DNA of 64,000 nt from Microthrixaceae bacterium (GCA_011523825.1 WTFX01000026.1:330321-394320); one strand, 5' to 3'; positions 9,780 to 18,938 are shown, counted from the stretch's first letter. Notes: generated by a model from the sequence alone, not told the origin. Numbers and translations are program-made.

Positions 9780-10577
9780 TCAGGCGGTCTCGCCGAGCGC
9801 CCAACGGATCGCGCGCCGCAGCAGCTCGTAGTACTGGGGCTTCGTCCACGAGCACCGCTCGATGGTGGGGTAGTAGGCCAGCACCGGCGCCATGTCCCAA
9901 TGTCCCCTGCAATGGCCGAGCGTGTTGTAGAGCACAGCGCCCTGTCCCAGCGGTCGCACGTAGGAGACGAGGTGCGTCTCATCCGCCTCAGTCCAGTCGG
10001 ACTCGGCGAAGCCGCGTGCGTCGCCCTGCCAGCGCGTCTGCAGCAGGGGATGCAGTGCGTCGCGGTCGTGGTACTCCATCAGGTACAGCTCGTCGTCGGT
10101 CTCGAAGGGCTCGATATCCGCGACCAGCCAGTGCGTCGGGTCGGCTACCTCAACCGGGTAGGGCTGTATCGGGGGGTGCGCGACGAACTGGCTTCCCAGC
10201 GTGTGCGCCCAGGTCGGGAACACCCGCGGCGATTCCACGCCGTTGGGCCGGCTGAGGTCGAGCGCCGCGTTCGTGCCATGCAGCGCAACCCAGCGCCCGC
10301 CGCCGCGCACCCAGTCGGCGATTGCCTCCTGCGCCCCAACCGACGGCCGGACATCACAGGTGTAGCTGACCAGGAAAGCACCCGCGCAGATGGCATCCGC
10401 GGCCTCATAATCGGGCCAGACGGTCACCCGGACGTGAGGGTGCTCGGCGAGCAGCCCGAGCAGCTCGGCCCGGGCGAAGTCGATGTCGTGGTACTTGCCG
10501 CCGGCGACGAGATGCGCGTCGACTCGTGCAGGCGGATCGCCGCCCGAGCCGTCACGCTGGTCGCCGTCGCGGCTCAA
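9780..10577 (-). CDS. ThuA-like domain protein
   Basis: A 265-residue protein with the class-I glutamine-amidotransferase-like fold of ThuA proteins. Visible family segments are the N-terminal HLVAGGKYHDIDFARAELLGLL, a central CDVRPSVGAQEAIADWVRGGGRWVALHG and a late HCRGHWDM-like histidine segment. ThuA-like proteins are linked to carbohydrate or cyclitol metabolism, but catalysis is not established. The start is TTG: its codon overlaps the TGA stop of the upstream SDR gene (TTGA at 10574-10577), so translation is probably coupled to the SDR. Confidence 0.75.
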   Translation of the reverse strand: MSRDGDQRDGSGGDPPARVDAHLVAGGKYHDIDFARAELLGLLAEHPHVRVTVWPDYEAADAICAGAFLVSYTCDVRPSVGAQEAIADWVRGGGRWVALHGTNAALDLSRPNGVESPRVFPTWAHTLGSQFVAHPPIQPYPVEVADPTHWLVADIEPFETDDELYLMEYHDRDALHPLLQTRWQGDARGFAESDWTEADETHLVSYVRPLGQGAVLYNTLGHCRGHWDMAPVLAYYPTIERCSWTKPQYYELLRRAIRWALGETA

Positions 10578-11329
10578 TAGTTGACTCGCTTGGTGAAGCC
10601 GCCGTCGACGGTGAGGTTCGCGCCGTTGATGTGCTGGGCGGCATCCGAGGCCAGGAACACCACCGCATTGGCGACGTCTTGCGCCGTGCCCAACTCTCCG
10701 CGTGGGTGCGACTTCTGTGTGGCGGTGAAGAAATCGGCCATGTGGTCCTTGATCATGTTCCAGTCGCCGCCCTCGATGAAGATCGGGCCGGGTTGCACGA
10801 CGTTGCAGCGGATGCCTTGGGCACCGAGCACCTGTGCCTGGCCCAGGGTCCAGTTGGTGACGGCCGCCTTGAATGCGGAGTAGCTGCTCGACCCGGTCGC
10901 GAAGTGCTCGGCCACCGCTGTCGTGCCGATGCTGATGAGCGATCCGCCGCCGTCAGCCAAGGCCTCCTGCGCGGCGGCCACGCCGCCCACGAGCGCTTGG
11001 AGGTCGACATTGAAGTTGTTGATCCAACCCTCGAGCTTGCGCTGCGGCTTGGCCGAGGTGTTGTGCACGTAGATGTCGATGCCGCCGAGCTGTTCCGCCG
11101 AGCTGTGCACCCACGCGGTGAGGCTGTCGAGATCTCCCGCGTCGACCGCGCTGCCGCAGACGGTCCCGCTGGCGGCGAGCTCGTCCAAGGCCGCGGCAAC
11201 GCCGTCGGCATCGCGCGCACAGATGGCGACCGATGCGCCTTCGGCGAGCAGCGTCTCGACCACCGCCCTGCCGATGCCCTTAGTGGAGCCGGTCACCAGC
11301 GCCCTCTTGCCGTTCAACCCGAGATCCAT
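10574..11329 (-). CDS. SDR family NAD(P)-dependent oxidoreductase
   Basis: A classical short-chain dehydrogenase of 251 aa. The cofactor motif TGSTKGIG follows the opening DLGLNGKRALV. The catalytic Ser-Tyr-Lys is seen in SSSYSAFKAAV, and the C-terminal AQDVANAVVFLASDAAQHINGANLTVDGG is typical. GAGGAG lies at the usual distance upstream of the ATG. It overlaps the ThuA-like gene by four bases and lies 77 bases downstream of the DUF1330 gene on the same strand, so the three probably form one operon. The substrate is a ketone or alcohol that cannot be named from the sequence. Confidence 0.9.
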   Translation of the reverse strand: MDLGLNGKRALVTGSTKGIGRAVVETLLAEGASVAICARDADGVAAALDELAASGTVCGSAVDAGDLDSLTAWVHSSAEQLGGIDIYVHNTSAKPQRKLEGWINNFNVDLQALVGGVAAAQEALADGGGSLISIGTTAVAEHFATGSSSYSAFKAAVTNWTLGQAQVLGAQGIRCNVVQPGPIFIEGGDWNMIKDHMADFFTATQKSHPRGELGTAQDVANAVVFLASDAAQHINGANLTVDGGFTKRVNY

Positions 11330-11406
11330 GTCTGTCTCCTCGCTGTCCTGCCGTGTGGAGGCAGCGCCGTTGAGGCGGAGGCGTCCGAGCGATCAATCCA
11401 GCCAGG

Positions 11407-11694
11407 TCAGCCCATGCCGTCGGCGAGCACCGCGCGGCCGTTGGTGGTGGCACCCAGTCGGATGCCCACCACGGCTTGGTAGTCGTCCGACTCGTACGCC
11501 GCCCGAGCGGCCTCCATGGTGGGATATTCGATGACGACCGTTTGCGCCCCGGCGTCGCCCTCCTTGATGACCGACGCTGGGTCGAGCACCAGCAGCTTGC
11601 CGCCGCCCGCCATGATGGGGGCGGCGCCACGCTGGTACTCCTTGTACTTGTCGGGGTCGACGACGTCATAGTTCGCAATGAGATACGCAGGCAT
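11407..11694 (-). CDS. DUF1330 domain protein
   Basis: A 95-residue protein of the dimeric ferredoxin-like alpha/beta barrel type. It starts MPAYLIANYDVVDPDKYKEY and carries the family run IEYPTMEAARAAYESDDYQAV. DUF1330 proteins have no settled function; they often lie beside dehydrogenases and oxygenases, as here upstream of an SDR. It is first in a probable three-gene minus-strand operon and is divergent from the flavin/PLP oxidase fold gene at 11737. Confidence 0.85.
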   Translation of the reverse strand: MPAYLIANYDVVDPDKYKEYQRGAAPIMAGGGKLLVLDPASVIKEGDAGAQTVVIEYPTMEAARAAYESDDYQAVVGIRLGATTNGRAVLADGMG

Positions 11695-11736
11695 CCGACC
11701 GGTCTAGCAGGCCACGCCGTCGAACGGAGTCGCAAC

Positions 11737-12273
11737 ATGACAGGGGAATCACCGCAGATCCATCCCGAGGAGAACTACGAAGACGTCTCGGTGTACGACC
11801 TCGACGCCGACGTGGAAGAGCAGTTGCTGCTCGCGCACAACGAGTGCACCTTCATCTGGGCGAATCGTGAGGGTTGGCCGGTCGGCGTGATCATGTCGTA
11901 CATCTGGCGGGACGGGCGCTTCTGGCTGACGGCTTCGAGCCAGCGGGCGCGCATCAGCGCCGTGCGGCGTGATCCGCGTGTGTGCATCGTGGTCACCAGC
12001 ACCGGTTCGCCGATACCGCGCAACAAGGCGGTCACCTGGAAGGGCACCTGCACGGTTCACGACGACGTCGAGACCAAGGCGTGGTTCTATCCGGAATTTG
12101 CCGCTGCGTTGTACCCCGGCAACGAAGCAGGCCAGGCCACGTTCGTCTCGTTCTTGGACTCGCCGCGGCGGGTGATCCTCGAGGTGGCGCCGACACAGCG
12201 CATCGGCTACGACGGCTCGAAGATGTTCAAGGCCACAGCCCGCTGGCTGGCCGCCGCTCAAGACAGCGCTTGA
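11737..12273 (+). CDS. Pyridoxamine 5'-phosphate oxidase-family protein
   Basis: A 178-residue split-barrel flavin-binding protein. Visible family signals are FIWANREGWPVGVIMSYIWRDGRFWLTASSQRARISAVRRDPRVCIVV in the first half and RVILEVAPTQRIGYDGSKMF near the end. Members bind FMN, F420 or heme. The actinobacterial ones often use F420, so this may be a small reductase partner of the surrounding catabolic enzymes. ATG 11737 has GGAG at 11726-11729; the longer open frame upstream lacks family similarity. It converges on the Rieske gene, with a hairpin between. Confidence 0.82.
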   Translation: MTGESPQIHPEENYEDVSVYDLDADVEEQLLLAHNECTFIWANREGWPVGVIMSYIWRDGRFWLTASSQRARISAVRRDPRVCIVVTSTGSPIPRNKAVTWKGTCTVHDDVETKAWFYPEFAAALYPGNEAGQATFVSFLDSPRRVILEVAPTQRIGYDGSKMFKATARWLAAAQDSA

Positions 12274-12303
12274 TGGTTCCAGCTAGCGCTGACTGTGATT
12301 TCG

Positions 12304-12323
12304 CTTCCAGCTAGCGCTGGAAG
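12304..12323. terminator. Palindromic hairpin between convergent genes
   Basis: CTTCCAGC at 12304-12311 and GCTGGAAG at 12316-12323 pair perfectly around a TAGC loop, overlapping the stop codon of the minus-strand Rieske gene. No T-run follows, so termination is only plausible. A 15-base stretch, TTCCAGCTAGCGCTG, occurs twice here, at 12277-12291 and 12305-12319. Confidence 0.35.
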
Positions 12324-13531
12324 GACACCTCAGCACCGACAAAGAGGTCGGCGAAGTCGTCGTCGGTCTCTGCAGCCACGAGACGATCTACCCAGCCGTG
12401 GAATCGCTGGCCGCCGGCCTCGTTGCGTCCGAAGAAGAACTCCGTCTTGGCACCGGTCTTGACCGCTCGCTGGATCCGGTTGCCGTTGTAGTAGTCCTCG
12501 TCGCGCACGACGTGCAGCAGGAACGCCTTCTGAGCCTCGATCAGCCCTTCCAGTTGCTCAGTGGGTTCGAATGCGGCCAGGAAGTGCTGGGTAGTGCGAG
12601 ACGTGTCGGGATTGTCGCCAGGGAAGAGCGTCGAGACCATGTACATACGCCCGCCGCCGGGCACATCATCTGCACTCACGTTGAACCCTGCGACCGAGGT
12701 ATGCGGGAAGATCGTCCACACGCCGTCGGTCAGCAGGTCGGCGGGCCAGTCGCCCTCGTCAATGTCGTCGAGCGCCAGGAACCGGCGATCGGGTGAGGTC
12801 ACCCGCTGGTGCGGACCCCACGCGTCGTAGATGGCCTTGTTGGAGTAGCCGGGCCCGAACGTCTCCCGGTGCAGGATCGGCAGGTGATAGAAGTCGAGAT
12901 AGCCGTCGTAGGCCACCTTCCAGTTGGGGCCGTCGACGGTCTGGCTGCCTACGTACGCACAGCTCTCGAAGTCGTGATGCTCCAGCATCTCGCCGTAGCC
13001 GCACAGGTACGCGTCGACGTCGAACGGCATCCCCGGCGTCACGGTGCCGAAGATGATCCCTGCTCGCTCCGCGACCGGCAGCGGGGTGAGGCCATTGCAG
13101 TCGGGATCGAGATCTCCGAATTCGTCGCGGTCGAGGATGCCGACCAGCCGGCCCTCGTTGTCGTAGCTCCAAGCGTGGTACGGGCAGGTGAATCTGCGGG
13201 CCGTGCCGGTTCCCTCCTCGACGACGATGGAGCCGCGGTGGCTGCACATGTTCACGAACGAGCGCATCTGGCTGTCGGCGCCGCGTGACAGCAAGACAGG
13301 CACTCCCGCGACCTCCAGCGCCTTGTAGCTGCGGGGCTCGGGCAGCTCGCAGGTGAAGCCCAGCACCAGGGGAGTGCGCTTGAAGACGCGCGCCATCTCG
13401 AGCTGCCAGCGACCCGGGTCGTAGTAGTTGGTGGCCGGGACCCGCCCGATCTCGCCCGCCAGCGGCACGGTGCCCGCCCGGGCGTGCTGCAGGGTCCTGC
13501 GGGTGAGTTCGACCAGCGTCTCGTGGCTCAT
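12311..13531 (-). CDS. Rieske non-heme iron aromatic ring-hydroxylating oxygenase alpha-type subunit
   Basis: A 406-residue oxygenase. The Rieske [2Fe-2S] ligands are CSH near residue 92 and CPYH about 20 residues later. The catalytic mononuclear iron site is DFYHLPILH near residue 215, giving the D-x2-H-x4-H pattern. Such enzymes dihydroxylate or demethylate aromatic or heterocyclic substrates using electrons from a ferredoxin/reductase. No small subunit, ferredoxin or reductase gene is adjacent. The ATG overlaps the TGA of the upstream SDR (ATGA at 13528-13531), so it is the second gene of an SDR-Rieske operon. The SDR would be suited to oxidise a dihydrodiol or alcohol product. Confidence 0.9.
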   Translation of the reverse strand: MSHETLVELTRRTLQHARAGTVPLAGEIGRVPATNYYDPGRWQLEMARVFKRTPLVLGFTCELPEPRSYKALEVAGVPVLLSRGADSQMRSFVNMCSHRGSIVVEEGTGTARRFTCPYHAWSYDNEGRLVGILDRDEFGDLDPDCNGLTPLPVAERAGIIFGTVTPGMPFDVDAYLCGYGEMLEHHDFESCAYVGSQTVDGPNWKVAYDGYLDFYHLPILHRETFGPGYSNKAIYDAWGPHQRVTSPDRRFLALDDIDEGDWPADLLTDGVWTIFPHTSVAGFNVSADDVPGGGRMYMVSTLFPGDNPDTSRTTQHFLAAFEPTEQLEGLIEAQKAFLLHVVRDEDYYNGNRIQRAVKTGAKTEFFFGRNEAGGQRFHGWVDRLVAAETDDDFADLFVGAEVSFQR

Positions 13532-14409
13532 CTGAACGCTCCTGGTTCAGTCTTGCCCGAGTCTCGCTGTTGCGTCTCCACGAGGCTGCGCCGGCCGGCT
13601 TCGCCGATGACCGAGCCGGCACCGCGGTGGAACCGGCTCGGCTCCGCGCCTGCGGCGGTCAGCCCGGCGTCCACCACGAGGCAGTGCCCGCTGACGTAGC
13701 GCGCGTCGTCGCTTGCGAGATAGAGCGCAGCGTTGGCGATGTCGATGGGCATGCCGCCGAATCCGAGCGGCGAGCCCGCGGAGATGAGCCTGTGCGCTGC
13801 GTCGGTATCGGTGTGGTCGCCGCTGATGACCGAAGCGGTCATCGCGGTGACGATGCTGCCGGGCGAGATGGCGTTGGCCCGCACCCCGTGCGGCGCGAGC
13901 TCGTTCGCGATCGATTTGGTCAGCCCGATGACGCCGTGCTTGGCGGCGGTGTAGGCGTGCGGGCCGAGACCTCCCGCGACGCCCGCGACTGACGAGGTGG
14001 AGATGATCGAGCCCGATCCTTGGGCGATCATCACCCGAGCCGCGTGCTTGCACCCCAGGAACACGCCCCTGAGCAGCACCGCCAGCGACTCGTCCCACGC
14101 TTCGACCGGTGTCTCGGCGATGGAGCCGATTGCCCCGACGATGCCGGCGTTGTTGAACATGCAGTCCAACTGTCCGAACTCGGTGACAGCGGCCGAGACA
14201 GCGGCCTCGACATCCGACTCCGCGGTGACGTCGGTGCGGCGGAATCTCGTGGCATCGCCCAGCGACGAGACGAGCTCGTGCCCGGCCTCCTCCTGGATAT
14301 CGGCCACCACCACCCGGGCGCCCTCTTCGACGAAGCGACGCACCGTCCCTTCGCCGAGGCCGCTGGCGCCTCCGGTGATGAGTGCGACTTTGCCGTCGAG
14401 TCGTCCCAT
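13528..14409 (-). CDS. SDR family oxidoreductase (dihydrodiol/alcohol dehydrogenase-like)
   Basis: A 293-residue classical SDR. It begins MGRLDGKVALITGGASGLGEG with the TGxxxGxG cofactor motif, has NNAGIVGAIGS, catalytic Tyr/Lys in YTAAKHGV, and the SPLGFGGMPIDIANAALYLASDDARYVSG ending followed by a less conserved tail. The open frame extends to 14490, but ATG 14409 has GGGAGGA eight bases upstream and gives the family start. It is coupled to the Rieske oxygenase by a 4-nt overlap, which suggests it acts on the same pathway intermediate. Confidence 0.9.
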   Translation of the reverse strand: MGRLDGKVALITGGASGLGEGTVRRFVEEGARVVVADIQEEAGHELVSSLGDATRFRRTDVTAESDVEAAVSAAVTEFGQLDCMFNNAGIVGAIGSIAETPVEAWDESLAVLLRGVFLGCKHAARVMIAQGSGSIISTSSVAGVAGGLGPHAYTAAKHGVIGLTKSIANELAPHGVRANAISPGSIVTAMTASVISGDHTDTDAAHRLISAGSPLGFGGMPIDIANAALYLASDDARYVSGHCLVVDAGLTAAGAEPSRFHRGAGSVIGEAGRRSLVETQQRDSGKTEPGAFR

Positions 14410-14506
14410 GAATGCCGGTCCTCCCAGCCGAACCTGCCCCATTGCCTCGTCCGGCCGACGGCAGCGTGGCACGCGCGAGTATGGCCGCAATGGGGAGGAC
14501 TGTCCG

Positions 14507-14989
14507 ATGATCGACTACCAGCGGCTCTTCCACACGGGCATACGGGTGCCCGACGTGGATACAGCCATGGCGGAAATGGGCCAGACGCTGGGTGTGAGCT
14601 GGGCGTCGGTGCAGCACAACGCTGCGCAGCAGGTGTGGACGCCGCAGCACGGCCTGCAGACCGTCGAGCTGACGTTCACCTACTCGTGCGAGGGGCCTCA
14701 GCATCTCGAGCTGCTGGCTGGCGAGCCCGGCACGATCTGGGATGGCTCGGCCGATCCGGGGGTGCATCACGTGGGCGTCTGGGTCGACGACGTGAAGGCG
14801 GAGACCGAGCGCTGCTTGCGAGCTGGCTGGCAGGTCGCAGCGGCAGCCGCGTCTCCCGATGACGGCTACGGCGCGTTCACCTATGTCGTGCCGTCGAGCG
14901 GTCCGATCGTCGAGCTGGTCTGGTCGGCGATCGAGCCCGCCTTCGAGTCGTGGTGGTCGGGTGGACGCCTCGGCAGCGAGCGGAGCTGA
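14507..14989 (+). CDS. VOC/glyoxalase-family protein
   Basis: A 160-residue protein of the vicinal oxygen chelate fold. It opens with MIDYQRLFHTGIRVPDVDTAMAEMG, and the typical ADPGVHHVGVWVDDV beginning of the second beta-alpha-beta repeat is present. Metal-ligand His residues are visible in FHTGI and HHVGV, and Glu in PIVELVW. Such proteins include extradiol dioxygenases and epimerases; position among Rieske genes fits a role in the same catabolism, but the reaction cannot be fixed. ATG 14507 has a strong GGGGAGGA site at 14491-14498. Confidence 0.8.
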   Translation: MIDYQRLFHTGIRVPDVDTAMAEMGQTLGVSWASVQHNAAQQVWTPQHGLQTVELTFTYSCEGPQHLELLAGEPGTIWDGSADPGVHHVGVWVDDVKAETERCLRAGWQVAAAAASPDDGYGAFTYVVPSSGPIVELVWSAIEPAFESWWSGGRLGSERS

Positions 14990-14993
14990 AGGC

Positions 14994-16631
14994 TCAGTCG
15001 GGATTGCCGTTGCGGGGCGTGCCCACGCGCACGGCGGCCTCTGAAGCAACAGCCACCGCACCGGTTGAGCGATCGAATCGCGATCCCAACGCCTCGAAGT
15101 AGTGCTGGTAAAAGTGCCGGATCTTGGTCTCCTGGTACGAGGCGAAGATCACTTCCTGTTGCTCTTGAGCTCGCAGCCCCTTCTGTACCAGCGGCAGGTT
15201 GAGCGAATCCTGCTGGAAGATCTTCGCGAGCGGTCCCAGCTCGGGCGCCAGCGTCCAGTCGTCGTCGAAACCGAGGTGACGCACCTTCGCCGGTGCCGGC
15301 CGCGCTGCCGGGTCGGCTGGAGCTGGCGGGAACAGCATCACCTCGAAGATGCACTCCTGGGCGTTGTCGCCGTTCGGCCGGAACCGGTACATGATCGGGT
15401 TGAAGCAGCCCCAGGGCGACCAGTTGGGGAACACCGAGAAGAAGATCGAGTCGATCATCTCGGCGTCGCTGACGGCTTCGACATCGAATTCGTCGCCGAC
15501 CTGGCGCCGCACTTGGGCGCGCTTGCGGTCCGCCAGCCATCCGCGCACATTGGTCACTTCCGGCGGCGGATGGGGCGTCATCAGCGGCATCTCTTCGAAG
15601 CCCGGCGGCAGCGGTCCGCCGATCCACTTGCACAGGTGCGGGTCGGCCTGCGTCTGCGCGCCGTCGACGTGGTTGCCGTCCTCGTCGAAGGTGCTGACGT
15701 TGCCGTCGAGGTCGGTGACCGCGACGTGCCCGTCGTCGTCGCGCTCGTAGATGTGCCCGCTCATCGGGTGCCGCCAGCGGCCGTACTCCTTGCCGTCATC
15801 GATGCGCTCCCAGCGGGGCTGCCCGTCGAGATGCGGGCTGGGCACGCCGGTAGCGGTCATCGCCCGGCTGTAGTTGCCGAAGACGTCGTAGCGGCTGTTC
15901 GCGTCGCCGAGTGACTCCATCAGCGTCGGATGCGTCGCCACCACGTGGTAGCTCTCCATGAACGCCTCTTGGCAGGTCTTCCAGTTCATCGGCATCAGCT
16001 TGGAGACGTGTGCCGCCTTGAATCGGCGCTCGAAGGGCACGAATTCGAAGTGATCGGCGAGGTCGCCGAGGTAGTCGGCCAGCGGTGCCGCGTTCCGATC
16101 GGGGTTGATGAAGACGAACCCGTGCCAGGTGCCGACCAGGGCTTCAGGCAGCCCGTAGTCGGCCATGTCCACGTCGGGGAAGTCCCACTGGCAGGGGATC
16201 TCCTTCATGGAGCCGTCCAATTCCCAGCACCAGCCGTGGAACGGGCAGCGGAGGCTTGAAGCGCCTCGACCGTGCGTCTCGCGCAGCTTGCGGCCACGAT
16301 GCAGGCAGGCGTTGCGGTACGCCTTAATCTGGTCGGGCGCGGTGCGAATGATCAGAAACGACAGGTGTGCGATGTCGTACACGTGGTAGTCGCCGACCTC
16401 GGGAATGTCCTCCTCCAGGCAGGCGAGCTGCCACACGCGGCCCCACAGCCGCTCGACCTCCAGATCGTGGACGTCCTGCGCGTAATACACCCGAGCCGGC
16501 ACTCGCGTGTTGCCCGGCTGGTGTTCGCCGACTCGCCTCAGAGCCTCTGACACGGGGTGCGTGTCGTTGTCGAACAGCTCGTCGTAGCTGATGCCCGCCG
16601 AGCGGTCGGTGCCTGTGAGCGTCTCGGTCAT
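14994..16631 (-). CDS. Rieske ring-hydroxylating oxygenase, long form with acidic insertion
   Basis: At 545 aa this is about 100-140 residues longer than usual alpha subunits. The Rieske ligands are CLH and CPFHGW (residues about 108-134). The mononuclear iron ligands appear in ESYHVVATHPTL near residue 220. Between the two parts of the catalytic domain lies an acidic segment rich in Asp, Gly and His (HIYERDDDGHV, DLDGNVSTFDEDGNHVDG), encoded roughly at 15640-15790. The family core does not need it. The gene converges on the VOC gene with four bases between stops, and is divergent from the geranylgeranyl-reductase-family flavoprotein. Electron-transfer partners are not seen nearby. Confidence 0.9.
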   Translation of the reverse strand: MTETLTGTDRSAGISYDELFDNDTHPVSEALRRVGEHQPGNTRVPARVYYAQDVHDLEVERLWGRVWQLACLEEDIPEVGDYHVYDIAHLSFLIIRTAPDQIKAYRNACLHRGRKLRETHGRGASSLRCPFHGWCWELDGSMKEIPCQWDFPDVDMADYGLPEALVGTWHGFVFINPDRNAAPLADYLGDLADHFEFVPFERRFKAAHVSKLMPMNWKTCQEAFMESYHVVATHPTLMESLGDANSRYDVFGNYSRAMTATGVPSPHLDGQPRWERIDDGKEYGRWRHPMSGHIYERDDDGHVAVTDLDGNVSTFDEDGNHVDGAQTQADPHLCKWIGGPLPPGFEEMPLMTPHPPPEVTNVRGWLADRKRAQVRRQVGDEFDVEAVSDAEMIDSIFFSVFPNWSPWGCFNPIMYRFRPNGDNAQECIFEVMLFPPAPADPAARPAPAKVRHLGFDDDWTLAPELGPLAKIFQQDSLNLPLVQKGLRAQEQQEVIFASYQETKIRHFYQHYFEALGSRFDRSTGAVAVASEAAVRVGTPRNGNPD

Positions 16632-16733
16632 GGCTGCAAGTTAGGTGCCGTGCCGAGCGGCTGTCGAGGAGCGGGTTGCCCCGCTGTCGCGTCGGGCTGA
16701 GCGATCCGGCGCCGGGATCGGCAGGCTGTAGCG

Positions 16734-17990
16734 GTGCCGCACCGGGACATGATCGTGATCGGGGCCGGTCCCGCCGGTGCGGCGGCGGCCATGCGCGCTG
16801 CGGGGTCCGGCATCACGGTGACCGCATTCGAGAAGGGCGCACCCGGGCGCGACAAGGTCTGCGGCGACGGCCTGACGCCGCGTGCAGTTGCTGCGCTCGA
16901 CGAGCTGGGCGTCTCGCTGGACGATGCGCACCGCATCGCCGGGCTGCGCATGATCGCCGGGCAGCGGGTGCGCGAGCTGGACTGGCCGGCCAACGGGCAG
17001 TTCGGGCCCTTCGGGGCGGTGTGGCCCCGCCGCCGGCTGGACAGCGCGCTGTGCGACGGCGCTGCTGCGTCCGGCGCTGAGCTGTGCTTCGGCACCGAGG
17101 CGCTGCCGATCCTCGAAGACGGCCGAGCGGTGGGCGTTACCGCCGGCGGCGAGCGCTGGACCGCCGATCTGGTCGTGCTGGCGGCGGGCGCCCAGGGCCA
17201 GGCCGCCCGCATGCTGGGTGCGCTGCGCGATCCCGACGAGCCGTTCGGCCTCGCCATCCGCACCTACGCCGAGACGCCCCGCCACGCCGAGGAGTACCTC
17301 GAGGCGTGCCTGACGCTGCGCGACCCTGACGGCACCGCGGTGCCCGGCTACGGCTGGCTGTTCCCCGCAGGCGACGGCACGGTCAACATCGGCGTCGGCG
17401 CGCTCAGCACGATGAAGGGCTTCGCGAAGCTGAACCTGAACCGGCTTTGCGACAGCTACCGCGACTTGGTGGCAGACAGCTGGCAGCTCGGCCCCTACCT
17501 GGAGCGTCCCCGGGCGTGGCGCCTGCCGATGAGCGCCGTGCGGCGGCACGGTCCCGGCTGGGTGGCCATCGGCGATGCGGCCGGGCTGATCAACCCGATG
17601 AACGGCGAGGGCATCGACTACGGCCTCGAGACCGGCATCCTCGCCGCCGATCTCTTCGCGGCCGATCCCACCGCCGTGCCCGACACCTATGACCGCCTCG
17701 TGGCCGAGCGCTTCGACGCCTTCCTGCGCACCGGCCGGCGGTTCTCTTTCCTGATCGGGCACCCGCGCATCCTGCGAACCGGTCTGCGGCTGGCGGTGGG
17801 CACCGATGCCATTGCGCGGCTGACCCTGCAGGTCATGGGCAACCTCATCGACAACGAGACCCCCGGCACGGCAGGTCGGGTGCTGAACGTGGCTGACGCA
17901 GCGTTGGCGGCGGTCTCGCCCGCTCTGCGGCGCCTGCACCGGCGTCGCACTACCCGTGCCCGCGGCACTGCCTCGCCCAACAGCGCCTGA
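16734..17990 (+). CDS. Geranylgeranyl reductase-family FAD-dependent oxidoreductase
   Basis: A 418-residue flavoprotein of the group that saturates isoprenoid chains (archaeal lipids, chlorophyll phytol, mycobacterial menaquinone by MenJ). The GxGxxG motif IVIGAGPAGAAAAMRA is at the N terminus, CGDGLTPRAVAALDELG follows at about residue 45, the GYGWLFPAGDGTVNIGVG block lies mid-protein, and the second FAD motif is AIGDAAGLINPMNGEGIDYGLETG. In an actinomycete the likely role is partial saturation of the menaquinone side chain, but that is inference. The GTG start gives the family N terminus. folD follows after 39 bases. Confidence 0.85.
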   Translation: MPHRDMIVIGAGPAGAAAAMRAAGSGITVTAFEKGAPGRDKVCGDGLTPRAVAALDELGVSLDDAHRIAGLRMIAGQRVRELDWPANGQFGPFGAVWPRRRLDSALCDGAAASGAELCFGTEALPILEDGRAVGVTAGGERWTADLVVLAAGAQGQAARMLGALRDPDEPFGLAIRTYAETPRHAEEYLEACLTLRDPDGTAVPGYGWLFPAGDGTVNIGVGALSTMKGFAKLNLNRLCDSYRDLVADSWQLGPYLERPRAWRLPMSAVRRHGPGWVAIGDAAGLINPMNGEGIDYGLETGILAADLFAADPTAVPDTYDRLVAERFDAFLRTGRRFSFLIGHPRILRTGLRLAVGTDAIARLTLQVMGNLIDNETPGTAGRVLNVADAALAAVSPALRRLHRRRTTRARGTASPNSA

Positions 17991-18015
17991 GGCCGACCCC
18001 TCGGTGGGCGGCCGC

Positions 18016-18021
18016 TACGGT
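18016..18021 (+). promoter_or_regulatory. Candidate -10 box for leaderless folD
   Basis: TACGGT lies eight bases before the GTG start at 18030, with no ribosome site between. This fits the leaderless pattern seen at several other starts in this window. Confidence 0.35.
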
Positions 18022-18029
18022 GGCTCGCC

Positions 18030-18875
18030 GTGACTGCAGTGCTGCTCGACGGCCAGGCGCTGGCCGAACAAATCAAGGACGACCTGCGCATCCGGATCGC
18101 CCAGGAGGACCTGAAGCCGGGGCTCGGCACGATCCTCGTCGGCGATGATCCCGCGTCGCACAGCTATGTCGGCGCCAAGATCCGCGACTGCGGCGAAGTG
18201 GGCATCGCCTCGATTCACGAGGAGCTCCCCGCCGACATCACCCAGGCCGAGCTGGACGCCGTCATCGAGCGCTTCAACAACGACCCGGCGGTGCACGCCT
18301 ACATCGTCCAGCTCCCCCTGCCGCGCCAGCTCGACGAGGAAGCGGCGCTGCTGGCGATCGACCCCGACAAGGACGCCGACGGCCTGCACCCGGTGAACCT
18401 GGGCCGGCTCGTGATGGGTGTCGACGGCCCGCTGCCGTGCACGCCGCGCGGCATCCAGGTGATGCTCGAGCACTACGGCGTGCCGGTGGAGGGGCGCCAC
18501 GTGGTGGTGGTGGGCCGCGGGCTCACCATCGGCCGCCCGATGGCGCTGCTCATGGCGCTGAAGCGGCCAGTGGCGAACGCGGCGGTCACGGTGGTGCACA
18601 CCGGCGTCGCCGACCTGGGCGCCTACACGCGCGACGCCGACATCGTCATCGCGGCGGCCGGGGTGCCGGGCCTCATCACGCCCGACATGGTGAAGCCGGG
18701 TGCAGCGGTGGTGGGCGGCGGCATCACCCGCGAGGGCCGCAAGATCCTCTCCGACGTGGACGAGTCGGTCGGCGAGGTGGCCGGCTGGGTCACCCCTCGG
18801 CTTGGCGGCGTCGGCCCGATGACCCGGGCCATGCTGCTGGCCAACACCGTCGACGCAGCCGCTGCTGCAGGTTGA
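18030..18875 (+). CDS. folD: Bifunctional methylenetetrahydrofolate dehydrogenase / cyclohydrolase FolD
   Basis: FolD interconverts 5,10-methylene-, methenyl- and 10-formyl-tetrahydrofolate, supplying one-carbon units (10-formyl-THF is used by PurH and PurN, also encoded in this window). Visible motifs are [15 protein letters not shown] with the catalytic Lys, [27 protein letters not shown], the NADP-binding [14 protein letters not shown] and the C-terminal [19 protein letters not shown]. At 281 aa the length is normal. The start is GTG at 18030. Confidence 0.97.
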   Translation: MTAVLLDGQALAEQIKDDLRIRIAQEDLKPGLGTILVGDDPASHSYVGAKIRDCGEVGIASIHEELPADITQAELDAVIERFNNDPAVHAYIVQLPLPRQLDEEAALLAIDPDKDADGLHPVNLGRLVMGVDGPLPCTPRGIQVMLEHYGVPVEGRHVVVVGRGLTIGRPMALLMALKRPVANAAVTVVHTGVADLGAYTRDADIVIAAAGVPGLITPDMVKPGAAVVGGGITREGRKILSDVDESVGEVAGWVTPRLGGVGPMTRAMLLANTVDAAAAAG

Positions 18876-18938
18876 GCTGCAACGACATTCGGGCCTCGTC
18901 CCGATGGGGCGGATCTGTGAGCCTTTCCCGTTGTGCGC

